From assembly GCA_028023455.1 (NCBI GenBank), contig JAQFVV010000017.1, forward strand, positions 992,001-1,056,000: a stretch of 64,000 bases of DNA, in the 5' to 3' direction. This DNA is from Epiperipatus broadwayi (Eukaryota; Onychophora; Udeonychophora; Euonychophora; Peripatidae). The position numbers and the translations under genes were made by a program. Positions 11,351 to 22,590 of the stretch are shown here, piece by piece (the first letter of the stretch is position 1; each line of letters opens with the position of its first letter). The notes beneath the pieces are model-generated. The model saw only the letters and a list, made by a program, of their open reading frames with translations. It did no database searches and was not told the DNA's origin.

Positions 11351-12540
11351 ATAACATCTATGTAAGAAGGAAGTGGTGATATAAATTTAAATGCTTATAA
11401 ATATTAAATATTAACTGGAATAAAATCAAATGCTAATGAAATATGAGAATGTGAGTGCATGATTTCTTCAAGAATTTATTGTTTTGAAATATAATTATTT
11501 TGAGGAAGTTCCATATTATGGTAATAGAGGGCTGACAATGATCGACTCCCTTTTAGTACATTTTAGAAGCTTAATAAGTCCGGTATGTACCAAAGGAATA
11601 ATGAGAAACTGATTTTGCATAATTTACAATTAGACCATTATAACTGATAGAAATATTAACTTTAACCTTGTTGGTGGAAGTTGCATATTTATCACAAGCC
11701 CTAAATGACACAGAATTTAGGGTTTTAAAGAACAATTAACTGATTTGATTGATTTTGTAAATTATGGATTATGGGTTTTGCATCATTAATTGAATTATAG
11801 CTTGAAGAGTTGAATTAATATATTCAATTCATTGTTTTATAAGAATATTTATTAGAGTAGATTAGCTTCTGCAGCTGTTAAAAGTAGTTATTAGCCATTA
11901 CCATGTTAGAGACATCATTAATTATTAATTTAAACTCACTAGGAAATTGATGCTTGAGTGTAAATTTATAGATTGTTATTGTATTTTGAAATGTACTTTG
12001 ATGTAAAAGTTATGCAAACATGATCAGAAATTGAGTTGCTGGGCAGATCAATTGAAGTTTTGAAGCAGGTAGAAAATATGGTGGGAAAAAATCAGTAGAG
12101 AAGATTTTTGCTTCCTGCAAACATTGTAGCAGTTGGAGGATAAAGGGAAAGTAGAAGTTGATTAAGCACATGTGATTAAAACTATGCTGAAAAGTATACA
12201 GCAACAAATTAAAACCTTATATTGGATGTGAAATGCAACACACTGTTGTGCTTTATTGCTTACAACAAAACGAGTCAATTGACCATGCAAAATTATGTAA
12301 TGTTCTTGGAAAAATGGCATACCATTTCCTGTTTTTATGATTAAAATCTCTATATGGAACTAAAACCTGTGTTTAAAATAGACTATGAAGAAACGGACTG
12401 GTTTCACATTGGCAAATGAGTTGTACAGAAGTGCATAATGTCTAATTATTCATGAAGTTTGTATACTGAATATATAGTGAGAAATTAGATTAGACAATGA
12501 CATATAAAGATTAGCAGAATATACCTTTAACTGTACATAA
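11351..12540. other. Intronic DNA, possibly the upstream part of the decayed LINE
   Basis: No intact frame. It may be the 5' continuation of the minus-strand LINE fragment, but no motif proves it. Confidence 0.25.
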
Positions 12541-12552
12541 TACATAAGATTA

Positions 12553-12616
12553 GATAGACAGATGGATTAAATAGATATATAGGCAGACAGATAGATAGAT
12601 AGACAGATAGATAAAT
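12553..12616. repeat. AGAT/ACAG microsatellite
   Basis: Imperfect tetranucleotide run of ATAG and ACAG units. Confidence 0.85.
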
Positions 12617-12785
12617 TTATCCCTGCACTTGTATTTGTAGTTCAAATTTGCCTAAATTTGTTCTTCTGTGTAATGAAGGTTTTTTTTTTTATTATTTATA
12701 ACCTAAAGCTCACCAAATTAAGTTACGAAGAAGAAAGAAACTACTTCATTTTGCAGATGAACAAACATATGCAAATTTGAATTAT

Positions 12786-12852
12786 AAATAGGTAAGAATA
12801 GATAGATGGGTGGTTGGATAAATGGATGGAGAATAAATAGATAGATAGACAA
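12786..12852. repeat. ATAG/ATGG microsatellite
   Basis: Imperfect GATA/GATG tetranucleotide run, ending about 30 bp before an exon acceptor at 12883. Confidence 0.8.
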
Positions 12853-12883
12853 AAATAAATATATGAATATTTCTTTATTTTAG

Positions 12884-13027
12884 AGTGTCACCTGCAACAG
12901 AAATGGAACAATTTATTTTGAATTTGTTTGAGCGTTATATTCTTGCTGTAAGTGATCTACTTTTTCCTTTACCTTTGGGTTTCAGAAACTTTATAACCAA
13001 TTTGGCTTTTCGCTGTCTTACATTCAG
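12884..13027 (+). CDS. GSAP: GSAP-like gene, exon with the FPLP-x-GF motif
   Basis: This 144-nt exon has acceptor TTTTAG ending at 12883 and donor GTGAGT at 13028. After the shared first base it reads VSPATEMEQFILNLFERYIL, then AVSDLLFPLPLGFRNF and further to the donor. A FPLP-x-GF segment followed by a C-L stretch is characteristic of the C-terminal region of vertebrate GSAP, the part released as a roughly 16-kDa fragment that modulates gamma-secretase. The exon is phase 2 at both ends and joins its neighbours without a break. A hydrophobic helix (about residues 10-30) precedes the motif. The family call rests on remembered motifs, not on a search. The family B ribozyme array lies 160 bp downstream, inside the next intron. 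Confidence 0.85.
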
Positions 13028-13172
13028 GTGAGTAATTTTATTTATTGGCATCAGATATTTAGCTTCAAAATTGATTGCCAGAATATGAACGTTTTAATTA
13101 ATATTTAGCTTTGTCCTTTTTTTAGATCATTATACTGCAGGATGGAAGTTTCTTGAAGTTTAATCTCATTTC

Positions 13173-13187
13173 TTAGATCCATAATAT
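13173..13187 (+). repeat. Target-site duplication of the family B array, left copy
   Basis: TTAGATCCATAATAT, 15 bp, repeated without error at 15318-15332. Confidence 0.88.
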
Positions 13188-13340
13188 TAAGCATCACATG
13201 ATCACATTTCCTATACTAGCACATTAATTGTTGATAAACAGAGCAAAACTCTCCATACAGTATTGCCACCTGTGCTAAACAGAGTAATCAATGGATGCCA
13301 GAAGGCTTGTGCATAAAATCCCTATCTAATGCCTACTCAT

Positions 13341-13395
13341 CCAATATCCCCAGACTAGTTTCTGGCTTGTGGCCTTCATCAGTGAGGAGCTTTGG
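13341..13395 (-). ncRNA. Hammerhead ribozyme, family B unit 1
   Basis: Read on the minus strand: outer stem I CCAA, inner stem I TCCTCA, core CTGATGA, stem II AGGC/GCCA with loop CACAA, then GAAAC-TA-GTC (2-bp stem III and GUC cleavage triplet), then TGGGGA and TTGG closing stem I. All core bases are present. The first stem II pair, normally G-C, is A-A. Stem III is so short that dimeric action is likely, as described for retroelement hammerheads. Confidence 0.85.
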
Positions 13396-13783
13396 ATCTG
13401 AGAGCACTGCATCTAGATCTTAGGATCTAATGCAACCACCTTTTATCTCTACTTAACTACAAAACTATGAGAATGAAATTGAAAACAAAAAATATTTTCA
13501 ATCTAAGCTCAATAGCTTATATAGTCATATGGGTCTGAACTCAGTTCAGCACCCATATATTTTGGTGTCTTTAGCTCTTTTACAACCATAGCCACCACTA
13601 TCCTATTAGGCAGGATTGGTGTTAAGCCATTAAGCATCACATGATCACATTTCCTATACTAGCACATTAATTGTTGATAAACAGAGCAAAACTCTCCATA
13701 CAGTATTGCCACCTGTGCTAAACAGAGTAATCAATGAATGCCAGAAAGCTTGTGCATAAAATCCCTATCTAATGCCTACTCAT

Positions 13784-13838
13784 CCAATATCCCCAGACTA
13801 GTTTCTGGCTTGTGGCCTTCGTCAGTGAGGAGCTTTGG
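13784..13838 (-). ncRNA. Hammerhead ribozyme, family B unit 2
   Basis: Same architecture as unit 1, with the variable core position 7 as C (CTGACGA). Core, stem I and GUC triplet intact. Confidence 0.85.
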
Positions 13839-14239
13839 ATCTGAGAGCACTGCATCTAGATCTTAGGATCTAATGCAACCCTCTAGCAACCACCTTTTAT
13901 CTCTACTTAACTGCAAAACTATCAGAATGAAATTGAAAACATAAAAAATATTTTCAATCTAAGCTCAATAGCTTATATAGTCATATGCGTCTGAACTCAG
14001 TTCAGCCCCCATACATTTTGGTGTCTTTGGCTCTTTTACAACCATAGCCACCACTATCCTATTAGGCAGGATTGGTGTTAAACCATTAAGCATCACATGA
14101 TCACATTTCCTATACTAGCACATTAATTGTTGATAAACAGAGCAAAACTCTCCATACAGTATTGCCACCTGTGCTAAACAGAGTAATCAATGGATGCCAG
14201 AAGGCTTGTGCATAAAATCCCTATCTAATGCCTACTCAT

Positions 14240-14294
14240 CCAATATCTCCAGACTAGTTTCTGGCTTGTGGCCTTCGTCAGTGAGGAGCTTTGG
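14240..14294 (-). ncRNA. Hammerhead ribozyme, family B unit 3
   Basis: Core CTGACGA, GAAA and GUC intact. One base in the 3' strand of inner stem I is changed (TGGAGA), costing one pair. Confidence 0.8.
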
Positions 14295-14693
14295 ATCTGA
14301 GAGCACTGCATCTAGATCTTAGGATCTAATGCAACCCTCTAGCAACCACCTTTTATCTCTACTTAACTGCAAAACTATGAGAATGAAATTGAAAACACAA
14401 TAATATTTTCAATCTAAGCTCAATAGCTTATATAGTCATATGCGTCTGAACTCAGTTCAGCCCCCATACATTTTGGTGTCTTTGGCTCTTTTACAACCAT
14501 AGCCACCACTATCCTATTAGGCAGGATTGGTGTTAAACCATTAAGCATCACATGATCACATTTCCTATACTAGCACATTAATTGTTGATAAACAGAGCAA
14601 AACTCTCCATACAGTATTGCCACCTGTGCTAAACAGAGTAATCAATGGATGCCAGAAGGTTGTGCATAAAATCCCTATCTAATGCCTACTCAT

Positions 14694-14748
14694 CCAATAT
14701 CCCCAGACTAGTTTCTGGCTTGTGGCCTTCGTCAGTGAGGAGCTTTGG
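14694..14748 (-). ncRNA. Hammerhead ribozyme, family B unit 4
   Basis: Core, stem I and GUC triplet identical to unit 2. Confidence 0.85.
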
Positions 14749-15160
14749 ATCTGAGAGCACTGCATCTAAATCTTAGGATCTAATGCAACCCTCTAGCAAC
14801 CATCTTTTATCTCTACTTACTCTGTTTAGCACAGGTGGCAATACTGTATGGAGAGTTTTGCTCTGTTTATCAACAATTAATGTGCTAGTATAGGAAATGT
14901 GATCATGTGATGCTTAATGGTTTAACACCAATCCTGCCTAATAGGATAGTGGTGGCTATGGTTGTAAAAGAGCCAAAGACACCAAAATATATGGGTGCTG
15001 AACTGAGTTCAGACCCATATGACTATATAAGCTATTGAGCTTAGATTGAAAATATTTTTTTGTGTTTTCAATTTCATTCTCATAGTTTTGTAGTTGAGAT
15101 AAAAGGTGGTTGCTAGAGGGTTGCATTAGATCCTAAGATCTAGATGCAGTGCTCTCAGAT

Positions 15161-15215
15161 CCAAAGCTCCTCACTGACAAAGGCCACAAGCCAAAAACTA
15201 GTCTGGGGATATTGG
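15161..15215 (+). ncRNA. Hammerhead ribozyme, family B inverted unit, catalytic bases lost
   Basis: Stems match the other units but the core reads CTGACAA (G8 to A), and the GAAA box is AAAA (G12 to A). G8 and G12 are the two catalytic nucleobases, so this copy, the only one in the array in host-gene orientation, should not cleave. Confidence 0.82.
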
Positions 15216-15317
15216 ATGAATAGGCATTAGATAGGGATTTTATGCACAAGCCTTCTGGCATCCATTGATTACTCTGTTTAGCACAGGTGGCACTACTGTA
15301 TGGAGAGTTTTGCTCTG

Positions 15318-15332
15318 TTAGATCCATAATAT
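15318..15332 (+). repeat. Target-site duplication of the family B array, right copy
   Basis: TTAGATCCATAATAT, identical to 13173-13187. Confidence 0.88.
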
Positions 15333-15394
15333 GTTTTTTTCTTCCACATCATTTCAACAAATATCATAAGCTGATCTCTCACACAATTTTTTTC

Positions 15395-15545
15395 TAGATC
15401 TTTTATGATTTTTGGGATTCAGTTTAAGATTTCTAATGTCCATTTATTATAATCTCTTCTATAACCATGTCCATATAACTCCATTTTTGTTTTTTAATTC
15501 TTTCATTGGTGTTATGTTTCCTTTTTGTTATCTCATCTGTATATT
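15395..15545 (-). mobile_element. RTE-type LINE, short C-terminal fragment
   Basis: The minus strand matches the terminal-domain region of the RTE copies, including the GATTCAGTTTAAGATTTC and CCATTTATTATAATCTCTTC blocks also seen at 1560-1610. It lies head to head with the copy that starts at 15637. Confidence 0.65.
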
Positions 15546-15636
15546 TTGCTTTCAATCGTTTCTTATATGTACATCATAACTTTCTTAATATCTACAATAC
15601 ATTTATTACTTATTTTTCAATTTCATTTTGACTGTA

Positions 15637-17235
15637 GAAAAGAGTTTGTTATTAACTGAAAGGACATCCTTTGATTCCTCTTTGAGGCCTTAAGGAACTG
15701 AACGGGTCAAATTCTTAATGTCCACTTTATATTATTTTTCTTGTTTTTGCACAGATGGCTGCAAACTAACATGCATAAGTCAGCACAATAATATTGGCTT
15801 TTTTACCACTGAGTTTAACACCAAGAAATAGTATGGTCTTTCTTCTCAGTACCTGATAATATTGCTTTTCCCCTCTGCATTTAAGAACAAGAAATACCAT
15901 GGTCTTCATTTTCAATTATCTGATAATTCTTACTTGAAACATCAGATGAATATTCTTGAATGCAGGATGAATGTGTGAATGATTTTTTTTTTTATGTTTA
16001 TAATTATGACAAAAGAAACTAAATTGTGACCCATATTTCCAGGAGGTTTGGCAACAGTTAAAGACTGAAAACTGAGAATGCTCTGAATCCCTAATAGTGG
16101 ACCCAGGATTCCATTTGATGATGAGGTTTTATTTATCTACCTATAACTGTTTATCAATTTCATGTGAAGGAATAGTATATGAATTTGAAGGTCTAATTGT
16201 GAAAGTAGAAGAAAAGGTGAATAGACAACTAGTATGAAAAATGGACATGCACTTTACTATAAAGGCATGAGTGAACTGGAAATCATTATAAATAACAAGT
16301 GAATTGTCGAGATTATTGCTAACAGAATAGCAACATAAATTAATAGAAGATGCCAATTGCAGGTGATTCAAGCTTATGCCCAAACAAGTTGTCATGTAAT
16401 GAAGAAGTAGAGAATTTTATCTAGATGTATAAAATACTTTTATTTACATCAAACATTTTAAAATTGTCATTAATGACTTTAATGCTAGAGTTATAAAGTA
16501 TTCTGGACACATCTATGCTATGGTGCCAGAAATGAGAGAATATGGAGATGTGTGGAATTTGCTTAAAAACAAAAACGTATATTATTATATCTTTCTTTGA
16601 GAAAAATGTTAAACAGAAATGGACATAGAAGCATTTCGGTGAAGATTCAGCAGAATTGAATTATATTTTCACTGACAGAAAATATGTACTCCAAGACTGT
16701 AATGTTCTTACTAGATTTAACTCTGGAAGTAATCATCAGTTAGCGAGAGATATTTCTAACGTTCAGAAGCACTCCAATGAATTTAAATTAAAACTTGGTA
16801 ATTGTTTTAAAATATTGATAAATTCTGAAGCTGATTCAAAGTGAGATCAATTAGAAAGTAAAGGATACTCTATTAAGAATTGCATCAAAGAAAAGCAGTA
16901 ATTGACAAATGAATAATCAACCAAGATAAAACAATGTGTGAAGGAAAGAAAAAATATGAAAATATTTAAAAAATATTCTTTGATAAGAATGGAATATCTA
17001 GAGTTATGTAAAGTGATATGAAAAAGTTTAATAGAAATATAAGAAAATATAACTACAAATTTTTAAGAAAAGCTTTAAAAGGTAATAAAAGTTTCAAATG
17101 CATAAAACATTTTGGTATTGTAAAATAAAAAGTTACTTTAGCAATAAGACAAAAAAGAAGAAATGATTTGTAAAAAGAGGTATGACATCATGAAATGTGT
17201 GCAAGGGAATTATGTAATAATAAAGATTATTCTAC
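15637..17235 (+). mobile_element. RTE-type LINE, 5' part only
   Basis: It starts with the same GTTTGYTATTAACTGAAAGG block as the 54.8 kb element and continues through the endonuclease region (SNHQL for SDH near 16728) into the start of the RT linker, stopping abruptly near 17235. Many stops and shifts. Loss of the 3' part is unusual for a LINE and implies a later deletion or rearrangement. Confidence 0.75.
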
Positions 17236-20200
17236 ACGAATAAAGCGTGATAAACAGAGCACAAAAACATTAATTACAAAAAACAATTAGCCAAGCGCGT
17301 TTGGTACTGTATACCAGACTCATGACGACATACTGGAACTGAACAGTGAATAATAATAAAGAACAAACAAACATTGTAACTGTTACAATAAATCCAGGAA
17401 GAAGGGGGAAATTCCAAGAAATGATTAAATTATTGTTATATAAAGTTTTTATAGAATTAGTTACAGAATCATGCTTTTGGTTATTACAAAAATCATCATT
17501 CACATGAGTACTAATACTGCACTTATAGTAGCACAGATTATGTTTCAAATGATAAAAGCACATTTCCATAAACTAATTCAACAAAAACTTTTCTGGTAAT
17601 ACTGTTGTTAATACCTTAATGTGGTACTTACTTTGTAATGGTCAGTTAAGATTCTTTATATTGTAGCAATGCATAGCCAGCTACAAGAATAAGATATAAT
17701 AATAATAAGTGCATTTATTTTAAATGCGAAATATAAAAGGATTAAATTTTATTCCCATAAGTGGGCAAGTGAGTATCCTGGAATGTACTCTCAAACAAAT
17801 ATGTGTATAAAGACAAAAAAAAAAGATTTTGTTAATTAATTACAATAATAAATCGAAAGAAAAAAAAGGAAATAAAACATATTCAAAATAAACCAACGTT
17901 ATTAAAATTATTAACTGTGGGATATAATAATCAAATTGTTTAAATTTCACTTATATAAATTCAGATTAGTGAAAAAGGTAATATTTTTCCTATTTTTATA
18001 TGTTTTCATTTTTTATTTCTGATTATAAATCATCATCTGTTTTCTTTCCTGTGTTTTCACAAAAAACATGCCATTGATAAAGTTTGGATGGAGATGGTTA
18101 ATTTGGTTTTCAAAAACATCACATTAAGATAGATTAAAATAAAGTTTGGATGGAGGTAACAAATTTATATTTTTTTAAAAAACTCAATAACCTATAAAAA
18201 GGCTGTGATAGTAGTTTTAGTAATTATAATATACCTTCTGGCATAGAGAATGAACTGAATAACTTCACCATGAAATCCATCATTGGATAGCATATCTCAC
18301 AAATCTACAAATAAAAATAGAGGTATGTAGTGAATATTTTAGTCACTGTTAATGATAGCCACAATGTAAATAGTTTATGTTTCTCCAGAATGACTTGTTA
18401 TAAGCTCCAGTTGTCCATTATTCAACTGGCATAGCTGCTTCATAAATGATAGTTAATAGTTTCCAATCTTTATGTAAAAGTATGCCCTAGCATAAAGACA
18501 AAGTCATTGTCATTCCACTCTGGCTTGATATTATTTATCTAACCATCATCCAAAGAGAAAACCTATTGATGCCTGCCAACTATACAACCAAAACTATGAC
18601 CAATACACTGATTATCCACTTTACTGATCTATGGAAAATGTATCGTGAATTATTTCATAGAGTAATACAGTTGTATATAATTTCATGAATGAAGTCAATA
18701 AAGAATTTCATGTTGTATTATAGCCCCCACCCCCCAAAAAAATCAGATTGTTTAAGGGGTTATCTTTTTATGTAAGTACGTTTTGTCGGCAAAAGATAAA
18801 CAAGCTGAAGTAATATCTTTTATTATTATTTTATTTTTTGTTTGATTAACAATATTTATAAGTTGATATGTGATTTTTTTGAATGATTCAATTATGGTAT
18901 TCAAACCTTGATCAAGCATCTGGTGTGATATAATTTATTTTTGCTTTTACCTTTTGCTTAAATAACCACAGGTAAGGTAATTTATCATTACCTAGCAAGA
19001 GAATACCTATGCCTTATGAAGGATTGTATAACACATGCTGGGATAATGCATATTATTTGAAATGATAAGGAGATACATTACATGTTTGCTATTCTCTAGA
19101 ATTAAACTGTTATTGAATTGTTATTTTTTTGTCTTTATTCACTTTTCATATCATAAATAAGTATATGAACCACAAACTATGGTTTGATGCTGATGGGATA
19201 TGCACTAATAGATATAAATTCAAACCTACATTGCTAGTAGTGCTTTTATGGGTTTTAAATAATATTACCTGCCTAAATTAATATATATCCTGTCATAAGT
19301 TTTATCCATAAGATGAGCACAAGTATTACTGTTATGGAGTCAGCATTATTAACAATAGGCTCTAAACTAATAATGCCCTCCAGTATATCTATCATGAACT
19401 ATGATTTGGTCTATAAGTATGTGAAGTAATCACATCAACCTATATATTTGGCATTCTGTTACATTCGTCTATCTAAATGTGTGGATCGATCGAACATCCC
19501 ATGTCGTCTTATTACAGTATATATGTATTAGATTCAATATATCATTGTTATTAATAATATAAAAATGCTGTAACAGAGATTAAAAAATAAAATTAACTTA
19601 AATAAACTAAGTATACTTTTCACATAACATCATAATCAGGTTGTCAAATATGACAAAAAAAATCAGTTATTCACCATGTGTTTTTTTTATTTAATTAATT
19701 TTAGTTTTTACTACAATGTTTTTTATATATGTGTTTATAATTTATAAAGTAATTGTTGTGGCACTCTTTAGCTGGATACATAAACTATTTATTTAATTTA
19801 TTTAATTGGTTGATAATTTTTAAATGTATATATATATAAACATACACTACTAGCTAGTAGGTTTACTTTAATATTATTTTAAGAAAAAAATTCTCATTTA
19901 ATTTTTAATTTTAAAAATGCATCTTTAAGAATTTTAAATTGCTACAGTTATCATGAGATTAAATCACTAATACTGTTGCTACTATTAGAGTAAGTAGCTT
20001 TAAATACTTGTATAGAATATCGTTAAACTGTGTTGCTACTATTTGTGATCTCAATTCATCAAAATATTATGATTAAGACATAATATTTGTAAGTGAAATA
20101 AACATAAGCCCCTGTTTTAAATGCCTATGACAACCTATTCATTGACTGTTCTGTTTTCAGCTTTTTATTCACAGTTTTAATAATAAATATTTTTGTGTGA

Positions 20201-20461
20201 TCCTTAATTCAAGAATAGAAATAGAACACTGTGGCACACAAATGCAAAAAATACAAAGCTGATATAGAAGCTCTGAACTCATGCCTGTTTCAAATAACCA
20301 GTAATGTTTACTTATTGTACATGTAATATCTTTGTAATTACATGAGAATCATATAATATCCAGCGACCATATAATGCATTTAAACATTTTTAATAATATT
20401 GCAAACTTGTATATATTTATTGAATGAAAAAAAAGTAATCTGTTGTTTTAATCTATTTTAG
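17236..20461. other. Intronic AT-rich DNA
   Basis: I see no repeat of the families listed and no exon. A slightly GC-richer stretch lies at 17270-17570. A C-run followed by an A-run lies near 18722-18742. Confidence 0.4.
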
Positions 20462-20532
20462 AAATTTTCTTGAATATGTCAACAACAGCGTGTTTGTTAT
20501 AACTGAAGATTTTGTTACCAGAATAATTAAAG
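20462..20532 (+). CDS. GSAP: GSAP-like gene, internal exon
   Basis: This 71-nt exon runs from an acceptor AG at 20460-20461 to a donor GTATTA at 20533. Its first base completes an Arg codon from the preceding exon; it then reads NFLEYVNNSVFVITEDF and VTRIIK, leaving one G for the next exon. The order FL-x-Y followed by a T-x-x-x-x-TR segment parallels vertebrate GSAP just after its FPLP motif. It is flanked by introns of 7,434 bp and 11,419 bp, so only joining it to its neighbours makes it convincing. Confidence 0.82.
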
Positions 20533-22576
20533 GTATTATTTTGCTGAAAATTTATTTGTGAATCTGTATATTTTTTCCATTTTTTTTATATACTTATGTT
20601 TATTGGTATTTTAACTTTTTCTTTTTTTTTCCTCTTGTTATACATATCAGTGTATGGATATATAGATAGATAAATTAAGTAAAACAGTCTTTCACTTGAC
20701 CCACTGCAATATTCGAAAGAGAACGGCGAAAAATAAGAGGTTGATACCATATAAAATAATTGTTGAGGCATTGCTTCGCTGTTTAATTTATAAAGTTGTC
20801 TGATAATCCGATTATAAATTGCGTATATGAATACAACTACACTAAATAATGTTAATGCTTTTAGTTAATCAAATTTTACTCCCCAATGTGTATTTTTCAA
20901 GGCCCAGCATTTTCCATCAGCTGCCTTAGCATTGCTAATTCTTTACATGAATATAGCGATGATATTTTTATATAAATATAAATGAACATAAATAGTTCTT
21001 AAAGCATGAATACATTTAGAAGAATCTTATATTAAACCTCTAAACATCACATGATCACCATTTCTTATGTTTGCTCATAACTGAGTGGCACTAGTTTTAA
21101 GAATCTTATACGTTAAGGCATCATACTAAAGGCAAATTTCGTAAAAACTAAATTAATTAACACTTTAACTAAATTAAAATCATTAAATATAACCTTTTAT
21201 CTTCTTCCGATGATGCTTCTTATTATAATAAAGATATAATCTTCACAACATTCTTTATTTTTCTTTCTAATAACCACCTTTTAGTTCCTATCACTATAAA
21301 AAAAAATTCCTATGTAATTTCTCTTTTCTCCGAAAATATCGTAACTTACTTTTAACATAATCCTATTCAGACTCAGATTTTTCTGTATGAATCAGGTGTA
21401 CCCACTGCTAAGCTAGAAACTCAGGAGCACCAAATTATAATACACAAAGTTATTTGGACCAGTTGTATTTTTATTCATTTCTAATTTGTGTGTTTTAAGA
21501 TTGTGTTTAATGGTTTTAAATTATTTAAGGGAATAATAATTTATTCAGAATTCGCATTTAATATTATTTGAACGCTTTAGTATATGACTGCTTTGTGATT
21601 TATGAATTTTTGAATGAACATTTGTTTTCGTTTATATTTATATAATAATGTCAGTACTCTGTTGATGTAGTGAATTAGCGACAATCCGTGATAGTTAATG
21701 AAAGGCGCTAAGTCTTATAATTTATATGTCCTATAGGCCGATTGAATGATTCTGTTTTGTGTTAAATAATAATCAGTTAATAGATGTAATAGGTAATCTA
21801 ATTATTTAGAAACTATTTATTACAGTTATGCTTATATTAATTTCCAATTTTGTATTCCATTAAATATACCTCAAAGACATGAATAGAGATATCTGAAAAA
21901 GTTTTGGTTGTTTTTTTTTTAAATATTTTTATTTATATTACTGAAGTCTTCGTGGTTAAATAAAAGAATGATGGAATTAATGACACTATGCGATTGTATT
22001 TAATACGAATGAATATATTAATCTTTAATTAGGTTTAAAGTTGGTATTTAGACTAATCATGAGTTTCTAACTTGATAAATAATTCATAATAGTCATTACT
22101 ATATTTATCTAAAGAGATGGCAAATGAATGACTGCTAGAAATTTATCACATTTTAAATTATTGAAGTATATGTTATATGGAGAGAACGAGATATGCACAC
22201 AGACAAAAGTTTCTGATTTAATTTTTGATTATGAAAAAATCCTACATTGTGAATAGGTAGATATTCTTTTTCTAATCAGTTTTTTTTTTTTGACTAACTG
22301 GATTGGCTATGATATGACAAAGAAAAATCGTAAGGTATTTGGGATCTGCAAAATTTCCTACTATTATTATGCAGAATTCAATCCCCATTCTTGCATCTGA
22401 CAGGAAAATGTGGTGCTACTGTACAATGAGGTCTTTACATATACATATATAATAATGGAAGAAAAACTATAAATCCTCACTACCTAGTTAGAATTGACTT
22501 TTTCCTTTCGTTTATCTGTAGAGAGATGTATTGGAAAGGTCTCAGCCTAGCAAGGATTATTTAAGGGCTGGTTTCC
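20533..22576. other. Intronic AT-rich DNA
   Basis: Nothing is recognised apart from the 67-bp family B fragment at 21032-21098. Confidence 0.4.
21020..21110. mobile_element. Very short family B insertion with 12-bp target duplication
   Basis: AAGAATCTTATA occurs at 21020-21031 and again at 21099-21110. The 67 bp between contain the family B end block AACATCACATGATCACCATT and a scrap of the TGGCACTA region. A tiny truncated copy inserted by the same route. Confidence 0.75.
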
Positions 22577-22590
22577 CTATATGTGTATAA
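22577..22590 (+). repeat. Target-site duplication of family C, left copy
   Basis: CTATATGTGTATAA, repeated exactly at 23253-23266. Confidence 0.85.

Larger units (their letters stand above)
13188..15317. mobile_element. Family B ribozyme array: tandem antisense monomers plus one inverted sense monomer
   Basis: Relative to the ribozyme strand, four antisense units begin at 13191, 13634, 14090 and 14545 (periods 443, 456 and 455 bp) and are followed from about 14820 by just over one sense unit. Each unit carries a hammerhead ribozyme about 150-200 bp in, and no open frame of note. The block is bounded by a perfect 15-bp direct repeat, so it inserted as a single event. Units are very alike, implying recent origin from one multimeric template. 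It lies 160 bp into an intron of the GSAP-like gene. Confidence 0.88.

Noticed and set aside
13191-14820. Ordinary satellite DNA or CRISPR-like array
   Set aside because: Units of about 455 bp without spacers, a terminal inversion and a 15-bp flanking duplication point to a mobile insertion; CRISPR does not fit an intron-bearing genome.
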